The translations under genes were made by a program, and so were the position numbers. Of a stretch of 32,057 bases of DNA, positions 1 to 9,834 are shown piece after piece; within the stretch, counting starts at the first letter, position 1, and every line of letters begins with the position of its first letter. Under the pieces are notes generated by a model. The model worked only from the letters and a program-made list of their open reading frames with translations, was not told the DNA's origin and searched no databases. Origin of the DNA: Psychromonas antarctica (GTDB lineage Bacteria; Pseudomonadota; Gammaproteobacteria; Enterobacterales; Psychromonadaceae); the NCBI RefSeq assembly GCF_022267535.1, contig NZ_JAHNZV010000028.1, forward strand, positions 1-32,057, read 5' to 3'.

Positions 1-301
1 GGGGATATATGCGTAATAAGTAGGCCATCGTTCCCCCAACAGCAGGTTTGGATATCTCAACTCATTTAATCTATTTACTTTTGCGAACCTAGATCGCAGT
101 TCAAAAATTTTTTTCAAAACAGCAGTAATAACAAAAAGGTTAGGGTGTCACAAACTAGTTTTTCAATATAAGCTGTTAATTATATTACCTTCGCAAACAC
201 AATTGATTACTTACTTTCAATCTGGCCAAGGCAATATACCCTCTTTCACTTATGCTGGCATGCCCAAAAACCAAGAGAATGCCACGACACGCTAACAAGG
301 A
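1..301. other. Intergenic region upstream of putA
   Basis: AT-rich stretch with no credible reading frame. The only clear signal is the ribosome binding site AAGGA at about 297-301, six bases before the putA ATG at 308. I could not pick out a convincing -35/-10 pair. The putA promoter and any operator should lie here, because no other gene is visible upstream within the window. Confidence 0.5.
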
Positions 302-307
302 TTGCTT

Positions 308-3300
308 ATGTTATTTGATGGTAATTTAGTCACCGAGTCTGCCATTCGCCAAAAAATTCGAGATTTTTACCGGATTGATGAAAACCTTGCGGTTAACCAT
401 ATTCTGCCCGATGCTGAGTTCAATATGCGCGCCCGCAGCCGAGCTTGGGAACGCGCCCGCAAAATGGTGTTACAGATACGAGATGATCAGCAAGGTAACG
501 GGGTTGTTGAAGCATTATTGAACGAATATTCCCTCTCTTCTGCGGAGGGGGTGGTACTGATGTGCCTAGCTGAAGCCCTATTACGTGTACCTGACAAACA
601 AACCCAAGATAAATTAATCAGCGATAAATTATCTAAAGGTCAATGGAGTTCCCATATTGGCAACAGTGATTCACTGTTTGTTAATGCCTCGTCTTGGGGG
701 TTATTACTAACAGGCAATCTAGTTAATTACGCAGATCAAAGTAACCAGCTGGGCTTCCTTAAAAAAACCTTAGGGAAAGTTGGAGAGCCCGTCATTCGTA
801 AAGCAATGAATATTGCCATGAAAGTAATGGGGCAACAATTTGTTTTGGGTGAAACGATAGAGGAGGCAGTACAGCGCGCTGAAAATAAAGAGCGTAAAGG
901 TTATGTCTACTCTTACGATATGCTCGGTGAAGGAGCCAGAACTCAAAAAGATGCAGACATCTATTTTGATGCTTATTCTGAATCAATAAAAGTAATCGGC
1001 AAAGCAGCAAAAGGCAAAGGACCAAGAAAAAGTCCTGGAATATCAGTAAAACTATCTGCAATTCATCCTCGTTATGAATTTACCCATCGCGATAGAGTAA
1101 TGGCCGAACTCCCCCCCAGATTAAAGCAACTCTGTTTACTGGCAAAACAATATAATATCGGACTCACTGTTGACGCAGAGGAATCTGAACGTTTAGATAT
1201 CTCTCTAGATATCATTGAACAAGTTTTTAGTGATCCCGATTTAGGTGATTGGAATGGCTTTGGTCTCGCCGTCCAAGCTTATCAAAAACGCGCTATTTTC
1301 GTCATTGATTGGTTACGCGAATTGACTCAAAAAGTCGGTCGAAAAATGATGGTCAGATTAGTAAAAGGCGCATACTGGGACACTGAAATAAAGAATGCTC
1401 AAAAGGATGGATTAGAACATTTCCCTGTTTTCACCCGCAAGTCATCTACCGACGTTTCTTATCATGCCTGTGCCAATCGATTATTGGATTATCGCAATAC
1501 AATTTACCCTCAATTTGCGACCCACAATGCCTACACTGCAGCCGTTATCATCGAATTAGCGGGGGATGATAAAGAAGGATTTGAATTTCAATGTTTACAT
1601 GGAATGGGCGACAGTCTATATGACCAAATTGTCACTGTTGAAAATATTCAATGCCGTATTTATGCTCCGGTCGGAGAACATGAAGATTTACTCGCTTATT
1701 TGGTACGGCGCCTATTAGAAAATGGTGCCAATTCTTCTTTTGTGAATGCCATTGTCGATGTAACGCGTCCCGTTGAGTCGTTACTCGAAGATCCGGTTGA
1801 AAAAACACAACGGCTTAAATTTAAATATAATGAGCAAATTCAAAAACCTATAGATCTCTATGGTAAAGAAAGAAAGAACTCTAAAGGCATTGATATTACT
1901 GATATCAATCAAATAACGCCATTAAAGGCCTTTATTGATCACTGGGTTGATGAAAATTTACTGACTGAAGCGCAAGTACCAGAAGGTTGTCATGCGGTAC
2001 GCAATCCAGCTAATCACGAACAAATAATTGGTTATCATCAATATGATAACGCTGAGCAGATGAAGGAAAAGTTAATCATCGCTCAGACGGCCTTTACTAC
2101 ATGGTCACAAGTCAGCACCAGCGAAAGAGCGGATTTACTAAGACGCACTGCCGATATCCTTGAGCGTCATACAGAAGAGCTGATCGCCCTGTGTATTAAA
2201 GAAGCAGGCAAAGTGACCAAAGATGGTGTGGACGAAATTCGTGAAGCCGTGGATTTTTGTCGATATTACGCTGCCCGAGCCGAAGAATTGGCTGAAGATG
2301 AAAGATTATTGCCACGCGGCGTGGTGCTATGTATAAGTCCTTGGAATTTTCCTTTAGCTATTTTCTTAGGTCAAGTTGCAGCAGCCCTAGTAACCGGCAA
2401 TACAGTTATTGCTAAACCCGCTGAACAAACCAGTTTAATTGCGCTTCGCGCCCTAGAATTAATGGAATATGTTGGTTTACCAGCCGGAGTGGTTCAAGCC
2501 ATCATTGCTCCTGGACCAGAAGTTGGGGCAACACTACTACCAGATCAACGTATTAAAGCGGTGATCTTTACTGGCTCGACTGTAACTGGCAATTTTATTG
2601 CCAATACGCTCGCTCAAAGAGGCGGAGAGCAAGTCCCATTAATTGCTGAAACTGGCGGCCAAAACTGCATGATAGTAGACTCAAGCGCCCTACCTGAACA
2701 AGTTGTTGATGATGTTATAGCATCTGCGTTTCAAAGTGCAGGACAACGCTGTTCTGCGCTTCGTGTACTCTTTTTACAAGAAGAGATAGCAGAGACTGTT
2801 ATTGAAATGTTGGTCGGCGCCTTACAAGAGTTAACTATTGGTGATCCCGGTTATTTAGCAACAGATATTGGCCCAGTTATTGATCAAAAAGCCCTCTCTA
2901 ATTTACAACTTCATGCCGATGACATGCAACAACATGGAACCTTATTATATGAATGTAAACTGCCACAATGCAACGGTACCTTCTTCGCCCCTAGAATTTA
3001 TCAAATAAAAAATATAGCGGTATTAAAACGGGAAGTGTTTGGTCCCTGTCTACATATTGTCAGGTTTAAAGCTGCGGATATCGAAAACACCATGGCAGAA
3101 ATCAATGCAACAGGTTTTGGCCTGACAATGGGTATCCATACACGTATTGATACGCGAGCATTGGATCTTATTAAGCTTTCCCGAGCAGGCAACATATATG
3201 TTAATCGCAATATAATTGGTGCCATTGTCGGTTCACAACCCTTTGGTGGTAGAGGATTATCAGGCACCGGACCTAAAGCCGGCGGACCGCATTATTTGAA

Positions 3301-4093
3301 TAGACTGATGGTAGAAAAAGCCACTCCTCGTCAAAGTATAGACCAGAGCAATGATCCCGATACTGCCTTAGTAAGCGATGATGCTTGCCGTCAGCAAGCA
3401 GCTGCAATGATGAAAAATGCAGTGCAAAGTGAAAATGATTGGCGCTTGAACGAATTAAATAGCCGAATTTCGGCAGTGCGTCAGTTACTGGCTAAAATTG
3501 CTACGGTAGGGATTGTGGAAAAGCTAGCAGACGATTTAAACTCAACGTTAGCGGCAGCACGTTCACAACTTATCAGCATAGAACGGCGTTTGAAAAAACC
3601 AACGGTATTACCTGGTCCAACGGGAGAGTCTAATATTTTGTATTTAGAGCCTCGTGGAATTTTGGTTTGTTTTGCCGATAAAGATGTCACCTTTGAATAT
3701 TGGACTTTATCAATAGTGACCGCTTTGGCGACAGGCAATGTGGTCATTTCAGTAGTCTCCGAGCTTTTTTATGCCGAAGCAATAGCCTTTAGGCAACAGT
3801 TTATCGCAACAGGAGCCTCTACTGGTGTGTTTCAGGTCGCTAAATTGCAGCATTTAGAAGCGCTGCTCAGTGAAGAAAAGTTGGCCGGAGTCGTTATTGA
3901 TAGTAAAAGTGAACGTTCAACCTATATGGTACAAAAATTGGCCCAACGCCGAGGGGCAATATTACCCGTTATAACCGCTGAATATTATGACCATCTGATC
4001 CAGCGCTTATTAACTGAAAAAACGGTCAGTATTGATACAACAGCATCTGGTGGTAATACCTCTTTGATGACATTAGTTGAAGAAGAGGAATAA
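308..4093 (+). CDS. putA: Bifunctional proline dehydrogenase / L-glutamate gamma-semialdehyde dehydrogenase PutA
   Basis: Oxidises proline to glutamate in two steps: an FAD-dependent proline dehydrogenase makes pyrroline-5-carboxylate, and an NAD-dependent aldehyde dehydrogenase completes the reaction. The PRODH barrel covers about residues 170-480 (VKLSAIHPRYEF, LVKGAYWDTEIK, ATHNAYT, LHGMGDSLYDQI, YAPVGEHEDLLAYLVRRL). The aldehyde dehydrogenase covers about 560-1020, with FTGS at 754, general-base Glu781 in ETGG, nucleophile Cys815 in GQRCSALR, and EVFGP. A C-terminal aldehyde-dehydrogenase-like domain follows and ends with the conserved motif GGNTSLMTL. At about 1261 aa it is shorter than E. 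coli PutA (1320 aa) because the N-terminal ribbon-helix-helix DNA-binding domain is absent, so it should not repress its own gene. The frame opens with TTG at 302, but ATG 308 has AAGGA six bases upstream and is preferred. No putP transporter gene is adjacent. Confidence 0.97.
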   Translation: MLFDGNLVTESAIRQKIRDFYRIDENLAVNHILPDAEFNMRARSRAWERARKMVLQIRDDQQGNGVVEALLNEYSLSSAEGVVLMCLAEALLRVPDKQTQDKLISDKLSKGQWSSHIGNSDSLFVNASSWGLLLTGNLVNYADQSNQLGFLKKTLGKVGEPVIRKAMNIAMKVMGQQFVLGETIEEAVQRAENKERKGYVYSYDMLGEGARTQKDADIYFDAYSESIKVIGKAAKGKGPRKSPGISVKLSAIHPRYEFTHRDRVMAELPPRLKQLCLLAKQYNIGLTVDAEESERLDISLDIIEQVFSDPDLGDWNGFGLAVQAYQKRAIFVIDWLRELTQKVGRKMMVRLVKGAYWDTEIKNAQKDGLEHFPVFTRKSSTDVSYHACANRLLDYRNTIYPQFATHNAYTAAVIIELAGDDKEGFEFQCLHGMGDSLYDQIVTVENIQCRIYAPVGEHEDLLAYLVRRLLENGANSSFVNAIVDVTRPVESLLEDPVEKTQRLKFKYNEQIQKPIDLYGKERKNSKGIDITDINQITPLKAFIDHWVDENLLTEAQVPEGCHAVRNPANHEQIIGYHQYDNAEQMKEKLIIAQTAFTTWSQVSTSERADLLRRTADILERHTEELIALCIKEAGKVTKDGVDEIREAVDFCRYYAARAEELAEDERLLPRGVVLCISPWNFPLAIFLGQVAAALVTGNTVIAKPAEQTSLIALRALELMEYVGLPAGVVQAIIAPGPEVGATLLPDQRIKAVIFTGSTVTGNFIANTLAQRGGEQVPLIAETGGQNCMIVDSSALPEQVVDDVIASAFQSAGQRCSALRVLFLQEEIAETVIEMLVGALQELTIGDPGYLATDIGPVIDQKALSNLQLHADDMQQHGTLLYECKLPQCNGTFFAPRIYQIKNIAVLKREVFGPCLHIVRFKAADIENTMAEINATGFGLTMGIHTRIDTRALDLIKLSRAGNIYVNRNIIGAIVGSQPFGGRGLSGTGPKAGGPHYLNRLMVEKATPRQSIDQSNDPDTALVSDDACRQQAAAMMKNAVQSENDWRLNELNSRISAVRQLLAKIATVGIVEKLADDLNSTLAAARSQLISIERRLKKPTVLPGPTGESNILYLEPRGILVCFADKDVTFEYWTLSIVTALATGNVVISVVSELFYAEAIAFRQQFIATGASTGVFQVAKLQHLEALLSEEKLAGVVIDSKSERSTYMVQKLAQRRGAILPVITAEYYDHLIQRLLTEKTVSIDTTASGGNTSLMTLVEEEE

Positions 4094-4327
4094 CAGGCTT
4101 GTGCTTCCTTTAAACCGGCGCGGTATTAATTCAAACTGCGTCGAGCTGATGCCAACCATCAAGCACAATTGGGTAACAGGGGCACTTCCTAAAGTCGTTG
4201 CCACTAAGTTAACGACCAACCTCTGTCACTGCCACCACGCTTTATAGATAGCGTTATCAAAATGGCGCATTGACACTCCATTTAATAGCGCAAACAGCAT
4301 AATAAAAAAGTAAGGAATAACCTCATC

Positions 4328-5017
4328 ATGAAAGAGTATCATTATAATAGTGTAACGAATCTAGCATCTTCTGCTTTCGATAAATTTAAAGCTTCTTTAG
4401 AGAGCTTATCTTCTCAGACAAAAATCATTATCGCGCTTTCTGGTGGTTCATCGGTTGAGCCCCTCTATCAGCAGATTGCTAAGCGGTATAATGAAATTCC
4501 GCTTTCACTATGGCAAAAAGTGATATTCTGCTTTGCAGATGAAAGACTGGTACCACTAGACTCACCAGATTCAAATTACAAGGCAGCGTGTAACAGCTTT
4601 ATTACTGTACTGATTCAAGCACAAGTGATTGCTAACGAAGCCGTTGCCACTGTAAACTGTGACAGCAAAACAGCACATCTGGAATACACGGCAAAGGTTG
4701 GAAATAAAGTTGATATTGCCTTACTGGGTGTCGGCCCCGATTCCCATACTTGTTCCCTTTTCCCTCATCACAGCTCAGTTGATAATCCTAGCAAGGCATT
4801 CATTATGGTCAATGATTCACCGAAACCACCCGCGGCAAGAATCTCAATGTCCCGTTCGATGGTGGAACATACCGGCAGTGTATTTGTCTTTTTTATTGGT
4901 GAAGGTAAACGCGATGCATACAATAATTTTATGGATGATACTCTCGCGATACAAGATGCCCCCATTAAGATATCCCGTCAGGCCGCACAGTGCTTAGTCT
5001 TTAGTGATATTTTATAA
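4328..5017 (+). CDS. pgl: 6-phosphogluconolactonase
   Basis: Cytosolic enzyme of the oxidative pentose phosphate pathway that hydrolyses 6-phosphoglucono-delta-lactone to 6-phosphogluconate. The 229-aa length matches the DevB/NagB-like Pgl family. Visible family motifs are ALSGGSSVEPLY near residue 37, the FADER stretch near 73, and the substrate loop GVGPDSHTCSLFP at 134-146. In that loop most relatives have G where this protein has S139; Asp138 and His140 are kept. The ATG is preceded by AAGGA about 11 bases upstream. It lies 234 bp after putA with no sign of co-transcription, and the usual partners zwf and edd are not in the window. The intergenic 4094-4327 shows no other gene. Confidence 0.93.
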   Translation: MKEYHYNSVTNLASSAFDKFKASLESLSSQTKIIIALSGGSSVEPLYQQIAKRYNEIPLSLWQKVIFCFADERLVPLDSPDSNYKAACNSFITVLIQAQVIANEAVATVNCDSKTAHLEYTAKVGNKVDIALLGVGPDSHTCSLFPHHSSVDNPSKAFIMVNDSPKPPAARISMSRSMVEHTGSVFVFFIGEGKRDAYNNFMDDTLAIQDAPIKISRQAAQCLVFSDIL

Positions 5018-5096
5018 GTTCAATATTGCTCTGCTAATCAATAACGAAGCTAATCACTCGAAAGGGCCTCATCGAGCGGAGCCCAGATAAAACATA

Positions 5097-5585
5097 TCAG
5101 AGCATCAAACCAAGACCAAAATGAAACCGCGGCGGATCACGTGGCGAGATTTTTTTCCAAAGGTGCTGCTGAGTAGTATTTAGTACGGGGTAAATATATT
5201 CACTTTCGCCGATGCGCCCGCTGCGTTTACCTTGTAGTTCACCTTTCATCGTGATTAAGCGTCCTTGCGCATAATCACTTTTTTCCAGATAGCCCTGATA
5301 GATCGCGATAAAACGCCCTATAGGAGCTTGCTCGGTATCAGGCCTTTGATTCGAAGCTAATGGATAAGCTAATATTTCAAGCTGCGTTGTATCTTGCAGA
5401 TTTGTACTGGCAATTATCATTCCTCCCCATAAAACAGATATTCCCTGTATTGTTTTACTTTCACTCGCTTGCTGCGCAGTAATAGTGAGATCTACCGCCT
5501 TGCTATCAAACATTGCAGGCGTACTACAAGCAAACAATAGCAAAGTAGTTAAGAGCATAAAAAAGAGATGTAATACTGTTTTCAT
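5097..5585 (-). CDS. slp: Slp-family outer membrane lipoprotein
   Basis: Predicted outer-membrane lipoprotein of the Slp/YeaY family, whose members are induced in starvation or stationary phase; their precise role is unclear. A signal peptide MKTVLHLFFMLLTTLLLFAC ends in an LFAC lipobox, so the mature protein would start at the lipidated Cys. Family motifs follow: VLWGGMIIAS, LEILAYPLASNQRPD, GRFIAIYQGYLEKSDYAQGR and the G-L-x-G strand after it. The frame could start 15 bases earlier, but the stretch GGAGG inside that extension is an ideal ribosome binding site five bases before the ATG at 5585, so the shorter form is chosen (162 aa). It converges with pgl; the 79-bp gap holds no clear terminator. 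Confidence 0.88.
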   Translation of the reverse strand: MKTVLHLFFMLLTTLLLFACSTPAMFDSKAVDLTITAQQASESKTIQGISVLWGGMIIASTNLQDTTQLEILAYPLASNQRPDTEQAPIGRFIAIYQGYLEKSDYAQGRLITMKGELQGKRSGRIGESEYIYPVLNTTQQHLWKKISPRDPPRFHFGLGLML

Positions 5586-5781
5586 AATAACCTCCATCAC
5601 GATATGTTCGGTCGACTACCACCGTTATTACCAGTTTAACATCGCGTTCTAAGGCAGTGTTATCAAAGTATAGGCGCTGTTTAGCTGTTCTGCTGCGAAT
5701 AATAAAAGCAAACGACCACAGACAGTCATTAGCGCTTTTCTGTTATTATATCTACCTATTTCCATTATCAGCAGAAACAAG

Positions 5782-7266
5782 ATGAGCCATTACCAAACAC
5801 TTTGTGAACATTATAAAAAAATAGCGAACTTCAATCACCTGTCAGCAATAAGCAGCTGGGATCAAGCGGTTATGATGCCAGCAGGCGGTAATGCGTCGCG
5901 ATCCAGCGCTAACGCTGAGTTATCACTACATATTCATCAGCTGGCGACCGCCCCACAACTTGAGGAGCTGTTTGCTCAAGCTCAATCGGAGCCGCTCAGC
6001 ACGATTGAACAAGCAAGCTTGCGTGAAATGGCAAATCAGTGGCAAAAGTCGACTTTATTACCTGATGATTTAGTACAAGCAAAATCACTAGCAGGCAGTA
6101 AATGCGAGCATGCTTGGCGTACGCAGCGTCGCGATAATGACTGGCAAGGTTTTGCAAAGAACTTTAAAGAGGTGGTTAGCTTATCGCAAGAAGAAGCGCA
6201 GATCCGCGCACAGGTGAGCAATAAAATGCCCTATGATGCAATGTTGGACCTCTATGAGCCGGGCGCGTCATGCGCCCAGCTAGACACTGTTTTTAGCAGT
6301 TTAAAAAGCTGGTTACCAGAGTTAACTAAACAGGTGCAACTTAAGCAGGCCAGTGAACAATATCTAAAACCCACTGAACAGTATGCAACTCAGCAGCAAA
6401 AGCAGATGGGGTTAGATACGATGAAACTGCTCGGTTTTGACTCTAATCATGGCCGTTTAGATATTAGTTCTCATCCATTTTGTGGTGGGGTCAGTGACGA
6501 TGTACGCATTACTACTCGCTACGATGAAAACGATTTTGTGCAATCCCTAATGGGTATTGTCCATGAAACGGGGCATGCCCGATATGAACAGGGCTTGCCG
6601 AAAGCATTGCAAGGTTTGCCTGTCGGCGAAGCACGCTCAATGGGTATCCATGAATCTCAAAGCTTGTTTTTTGAGATGCAATTAGGGCGCAGCAATGAAT
6701 TTATTAATCAACTGGCACCACTTACTTTAAAACATTTCCCCAATAATGATCCAGCTCAATTTGCAGCCGCTAACCTACGGAAAATATATACACGAGTAAC
6801 GCCAGATTTTATTCGTGTTGATGCTGATGAAGTGACCTACCCAGCGCATATAATTTTACGATATGAAATCGAGCGGGATTTAATGAATGGCAAAATAAGC
6901 TATCTGGATATTCCAGAATTATGGGATCAAAAGATGCAAAAATATTTAGGAATCTCTACAGCGGGGAATTATAAAAATGGCTGTATGCAGGATATACATT
7001 GGACCGATGGTTCTTTCGGCTATTTCCCAAGTTATACTTTAGGTGCTATCTATGCAGCGCAATTTATGGCTGCCATGCAGAAAGAAGTAGACGTAGCCAC
7101 TTGTATTAATGAACAGAGATTAACCCCTATTTTCAACTGGCTGGAAAATAATATCTGGTGTAAAGGCAGTTTATTAACGACCGATGAGTTAGTAATACAA
7201 TCAACAGGTGAAGCGCTGAATGCAAATTATTTTAAAAAGCATCTGCAACAAAGATATTTAGGCTAA
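5782..7266 (+). CDS. M32-family carboxypeptidase (thermostable carboxypeptidase 1 type)
   Basis: Metal-dependent carboxypeptidase of family M32, probably cytosolic since no signal peptide is present, acting in peptide turnover. At 494 aa it has the usual family length. The active-site HEXXH is HETGH, with His261, Glu262 (general base) and His265; the third metal ligand is Glu291 in GIHESQSLF. Other conserved segments are AISSWDQAVMMP near the N-terminus, RITTRYDENDF before the active site, the VTPDFIRVDADEVTYPAHI stretch, and the WTDGSFGYFPSYTLGA segment. The gene stands alone on the plus strand, with an AT-rich 180-bp spacer upstream and the dGTPase gene downstream. Confidence 0.95.
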   Translation: MSHYQTLCEHYKKIANFNHLSAISSWDQAVMMPAGGNASRSSANAELSLHIHQLATAPQLEELFAQAQSEPLSTIEQASLREMANQWQKSTLLPDDLVQAKSLAGSKCEHAWRTQRRDNDWQGFAKNFKEVVSLSQEEAQIRAQVSNKMPYDAMLDLYEPGASCAQLDTVFSSLKSWLPELTKQVQLKQASEQYLKPTEQYATQQQKQMGLDTMKLLGFDSNHGRLDISSHPFCGGVSDDVRITTRYDENDFVQSLMGIVHETGHARYEQGLPKALQGLPVGEARSMGIHESQSLFFEMQLGRSNEFINQLAPLTLKHFPNNDPAQFAAANLRKIYTRVTPDFIRVDADEVTYPAHIILRYEIERDLMNGKISYLDIPELWDQKMQKYLGISTAGNYKNGCMQDIHWTDGSFGYFPSYTLGAIYAAQFMAAMQKEVDVATCINEQRLTPIFNWLENNIWCKGSLLTTDELVIQSTGEALNANYFKKHLQQRYLG

Positions 7267-7357
7267 GTAAGCACTCACACTATGACGTATACAGCGCCTC
7301 CTCCAGATGCTGAAATAAGATAATGGGTTACTTTCTAAGGACAAAGCCAACACCCAG

Positions 7358-7402
7358 AGCTAGCATGTTCAATGCCGAATTTGAGGGCTGAAGATGCTAG
7401 CT
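7358..7402. repeat. Short inverted repeat after the M32 peptidase gene
   Basis: AGCTAGCAT (7358-7366) and ATGCTAGCT (7394-7402) form a perfect 9-bp inverted repeat with a 27-base loop in the 270-bp gap between the peptidase and dGTPase genes. No T-run follows, so it is not a standard terminator. It may be a regulatory structure or chance; the core GCTAGC is itself a palindrome. Confidence 0.3.
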
Positions 7403-7542
7403 TGCAGCTTAATCTATGCTGGGGCTGAAACGGCTTGGTTAACCCTTTTAATTATTATCTATATCGAGGCGTTATTAATCTATTTTTTATTCCTTAATCA
7501 CGTTACACTTTTTAAAGGCAGATCTTAATTGAAGGCGTGAAG

Positions 7543-8949
7543 ATGAATTTAAAAAATCAAGATGAGACAGGACAAGCTGATTCACCTTTAACTCAACCAC
7601 TCGCTATTTCAGCACAATGGCTAGTGCGCTTAGCAGAAGAGCTGGGAAAAAAGAGGCGCCTTGATCAACGTTCCCCTTTTCATCGCGATAAAGCCCGTGT
7701 TTTGCATTCAGCGGCTTTTCGCCGCTTACAATCTAAAACACAAATTCATAATAATGGCTTAAGCGACTTTTACCGAACACGTTTAACCCATTCATTAGAA
7801 GTAGCACAAATTGGCTCAGGCATAGTTGCACACTTAAAATTAGCACAGCCTGAATATGCGACGCTACTGCCGGGTAACGATCTTATTGAAACTATCTGTT
7901 TAAGTCATGATATCGGCCATCCACCCTTTGGGCATGGCGGTGAAACAGCGCTTAATTACATGATGATTGAGCACGGCGGATTTGAAGGTAACGGGCAAAC
8001 ATTTCGTATTGTCACACAGCTTGAACCTTACACAGAATTTAACGGTATGAACTTGACTCGCCGTAGCTTACTTGGATTATTAAAATATCCAGTCTGTTTA
8101 AGCGAGGCAAGCGGCATTTACCCGAAAGATAGCAGCCGCAATTTCAGACAGTTGAAAACTGAAGAATGGATGCCTGCTAAAGGCGTTTATGACCATGATA
8201 AGGCCTTACTAGATGCGGTGCTGACCCCATTATGCAGCGCTGATAAGAAATTATTCAGAACCATGCGTGCGCAATCCCCCGATGACCCCTCTCATAAAAA
8301 ATCACGTTATAAATCATTTGATTGCTCTATTATGGAAATAGCCGATGATATCGCTTATGGCGTGCATGATTTAGAAGATGCGATTGCCATGGGAATTATC
8401 AACAAAAGTTTATGGCAGGAAAAAGTTGCAACACAACTTGCTGAAATTCATGGTTTCTGTCTTATTGAGCAGTTAACAGAACTAACTGACAATCTGTTTT
8501 CAGCACAGCACTTTAAGCGTAAAGATGCGATTGGATCATTAGTCAATGCCCTTATTACAGCGATTGAAATAAAAAAAGTAGATCAGCAATTTAAAGATCC
8601 ACTCCTTGCCTATAACGCCTACTTAGTACCCGATATGTTTGATGTATTGAAAATATTAAAACAGTTTGTACTCGAATATGTGATTAAAAGTCCAGATCTG
8701 CAAATTTTAGAATATCGAGGTCAACAAATAGTAATGGAACTTTTTGAAGCTTATAACACAGGACCGCTACGCTTTTTACCGGAACCTATCAAGCTGTTAT
8801 GGAAAGCACAAAATGGCGATCAGTCGCGAGAACAAAGAGTGCTGGCTGATTATATTTCGAGTCTCACGGATAACCATGCCTTACGCCTACACGCAAGTTT
8901 ATTCAGTAGTAATCAAACTACGCCAATGATTGGCCAACACGCGTTTTAA
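7543..8949 (+). CDS. dgt: Deoxyguanosinetriphosphate triphosphohydrolase-like protein (HD domain)
   Basis: HD-superfamily hydrolase of the dGTPase family, which converts dNTPs, typically dGTP, to the deoxynucleoside and tripolyphosphate. The family signature is present: RDKARVLHSAAFRRLQSKTQ near residue 48, RTRLTHSLEVAQIG (first metal His), HDIGHPPFGHGGE with the HD pair at 122-123, and MEIADDIAYGVHDLEDAI carrying the last metal Asp. At 468 aa it is close to the type-2 dGTPase-like subgroup; substrate preference cannot be read from sequence. The frame opens at GTG 7537, but GAAGG sits seven bases before ATG 7543, which is therefore preferred. It converges with gph. Confidence 0.9.
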   Translation: MNLKNQDETGQADSPLTQPLAISAQWLVRLAEELGKKRRLDQRSPFHRDKARVLHSAAFRRLQSKTQIHNNGLSDFYRTRLTHSLEVAQIGSGIVAHLKLAQPEYATLLPGNDLIETICLSHDIGHPPFGHGGETALNYMMIEHGGFEGNGQTFRIVTQLEPYTEFNGMNLTRRSLLGLLKYPVCLSEASGIYPKDSSRNFRQLKTEEWMPAKGVYDHDKALLDAVLTPLCSADKKLFRTMRAQSPDDPSHKKSRYKSFDCSIMEIADDIAYGVHDLEDAIAMGIINKSLWQEKVATQLAEIHGFCLIEQLTELTDNLFSAQHFKRKDAIGSLVNALITAIEIKKVDQQFKDPLLAYNAYLVPDMFDVLKILKQFVLEYVIKSPDLQILEYRGQQIVMELFEAYNTGPLRFLPEPIKLLWKAQNGDQSREQRVLADYISSLTDNHALRLHASLFSSNQTTPMIGQHAF

Positions 8950-9138
8950 ACAAAGTGCCCATCCAATCCAGCCGAGCGTTACAATTGTCGCTCGATAATC
9001 AGCGGCATCAGGATAAAGACGAAGCAGATTAATTTGTTGTGTCAGTAAAGCCAGACACTGCTGGCCTGAACTTCCCGGATAAATTACCGCCGGCATGCAC
9101 ATAACAAATAGGCGGTTCGTTAACCAGACTAGGCCTTT

Positions 9139-9834
9139 TTACCCATTCGGACTTAATGCTGCAACGATATCGGCGAAATGACTAAACACCACTTCAGGAT
9201 GATGCAAGCCAATATCTTCGCCGTAATTATAACCATAAGTCAACCCTATGCTTTCCATATTCGCCGCTTTGGCTGCTAATATGTCGTTTTTTGAATCACC
9301 GACCATTACACATTGCTCAGCAGTGACATTAAGTTTTCGGCAAACATGTAACAAAGGTAACGCATCGGGTTTACGTTTTGGCAGACAATCACCTCCCAAC
9401 ATTATTTCAAATAACCCGTTAAGTTGTAATCCTTCTAATATCGGGGCAATAAATTCAACGGGCTTATTAGTGACCAGCGCCAATCGATAGCCTTGTGCTT
9501 TTAATATTTTCAAAGATGCGCGCACACCAGGGTAAAGTTGCGTGTGAATACACAAGTTATCTTTATAGAAGCTTAAGAATGTTTGCAGAGATTGCTTAAA
9601 TAAATGTTCATCAATATCAGTGTCAATCTCAGCCTTGCCCGATAAACCGCGTTTCACCAACACACCTGCGCCGTTGCCCACCCAAGAGCGAATCGTATCT
9701 TCGCTAAATGTCGGACGCGCTAAGTTGGTTAACATATGGTTAACCGCGCACGCCAAATCAGGAGCACTATCAATAAGCGTTCCGTCTAAATCAAATTGAA
9801 TGACTTCTTTATTAGTGAATTTCAAATTTAACAC
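9139..9834 (-). CDS. gph: Phosphoglycolate phosphatase (HAD family)
   Basis: HAD-superfamily phosphatase, best matched to Gph, which removes 2-phosphoglycolate formed in DNA repair. Motif I is FDLDGTLIDS with nucleophile Asp15 and Asp17, motif II is LVTNK, the motif III Lys lies in KRKPDALPL, and motif IV is MVGDSKNDILAAKAA. The SIGLTYGYNYGED segment is typical of Gph. At 231 aa it is slightly shorter than E. coli Gph (252 aa). There is no ATG start: the frame begins at GTG 9834, and TTG at 9825 has AAGGTG six bases upstream and may be the real start. The usual neighbours rpe and trpS are absent. Confidence 0.9.
   Translation of the reverse strand: MLNLKFTNKEVIQFDLDGTLIDSAPDLACAVNHMLTNLARPTFSEDTIRSWVGNGAGVLVKRGLSGKAEIDTDIDEHLFKQSLQTFLSFYKDNLCIHTQLYPGVRASLKILKAQGYRLALVTNKPVEFIAPILEGLQLNGLFEIMLGGDCLPKRKPDALPLLHVCRKLNVTAEQCVMVGDSKNDILAAKAANMESIGLTYGYNYGEDIGLHHPEVVFSHFADIVAALSPNG

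Noticed and set aside
792-1061. Long minus-strand frame inside putA
   Set aside because: Lies wholly antisense to a strongly conserved part of PutA, and its composition is that of a shadow frame with no family features.
1111-1117. C7 run in putA as a phase-variable site
   Set aside because: Only seven bases, in a housekeeping enzyme within a conserved helix; most likely chance.
4659-4997. 112-aa plus-strand frame inside pgl
   Set aside because: Overlaps the conserved pgl reading frame in another phase; the product has no recognisable motifs.
5037-5096. Terminator between pgl and slp
   Set aside because: Only a weak five-base pairing (CTCGA/TCGAG) without a T-run could be found.
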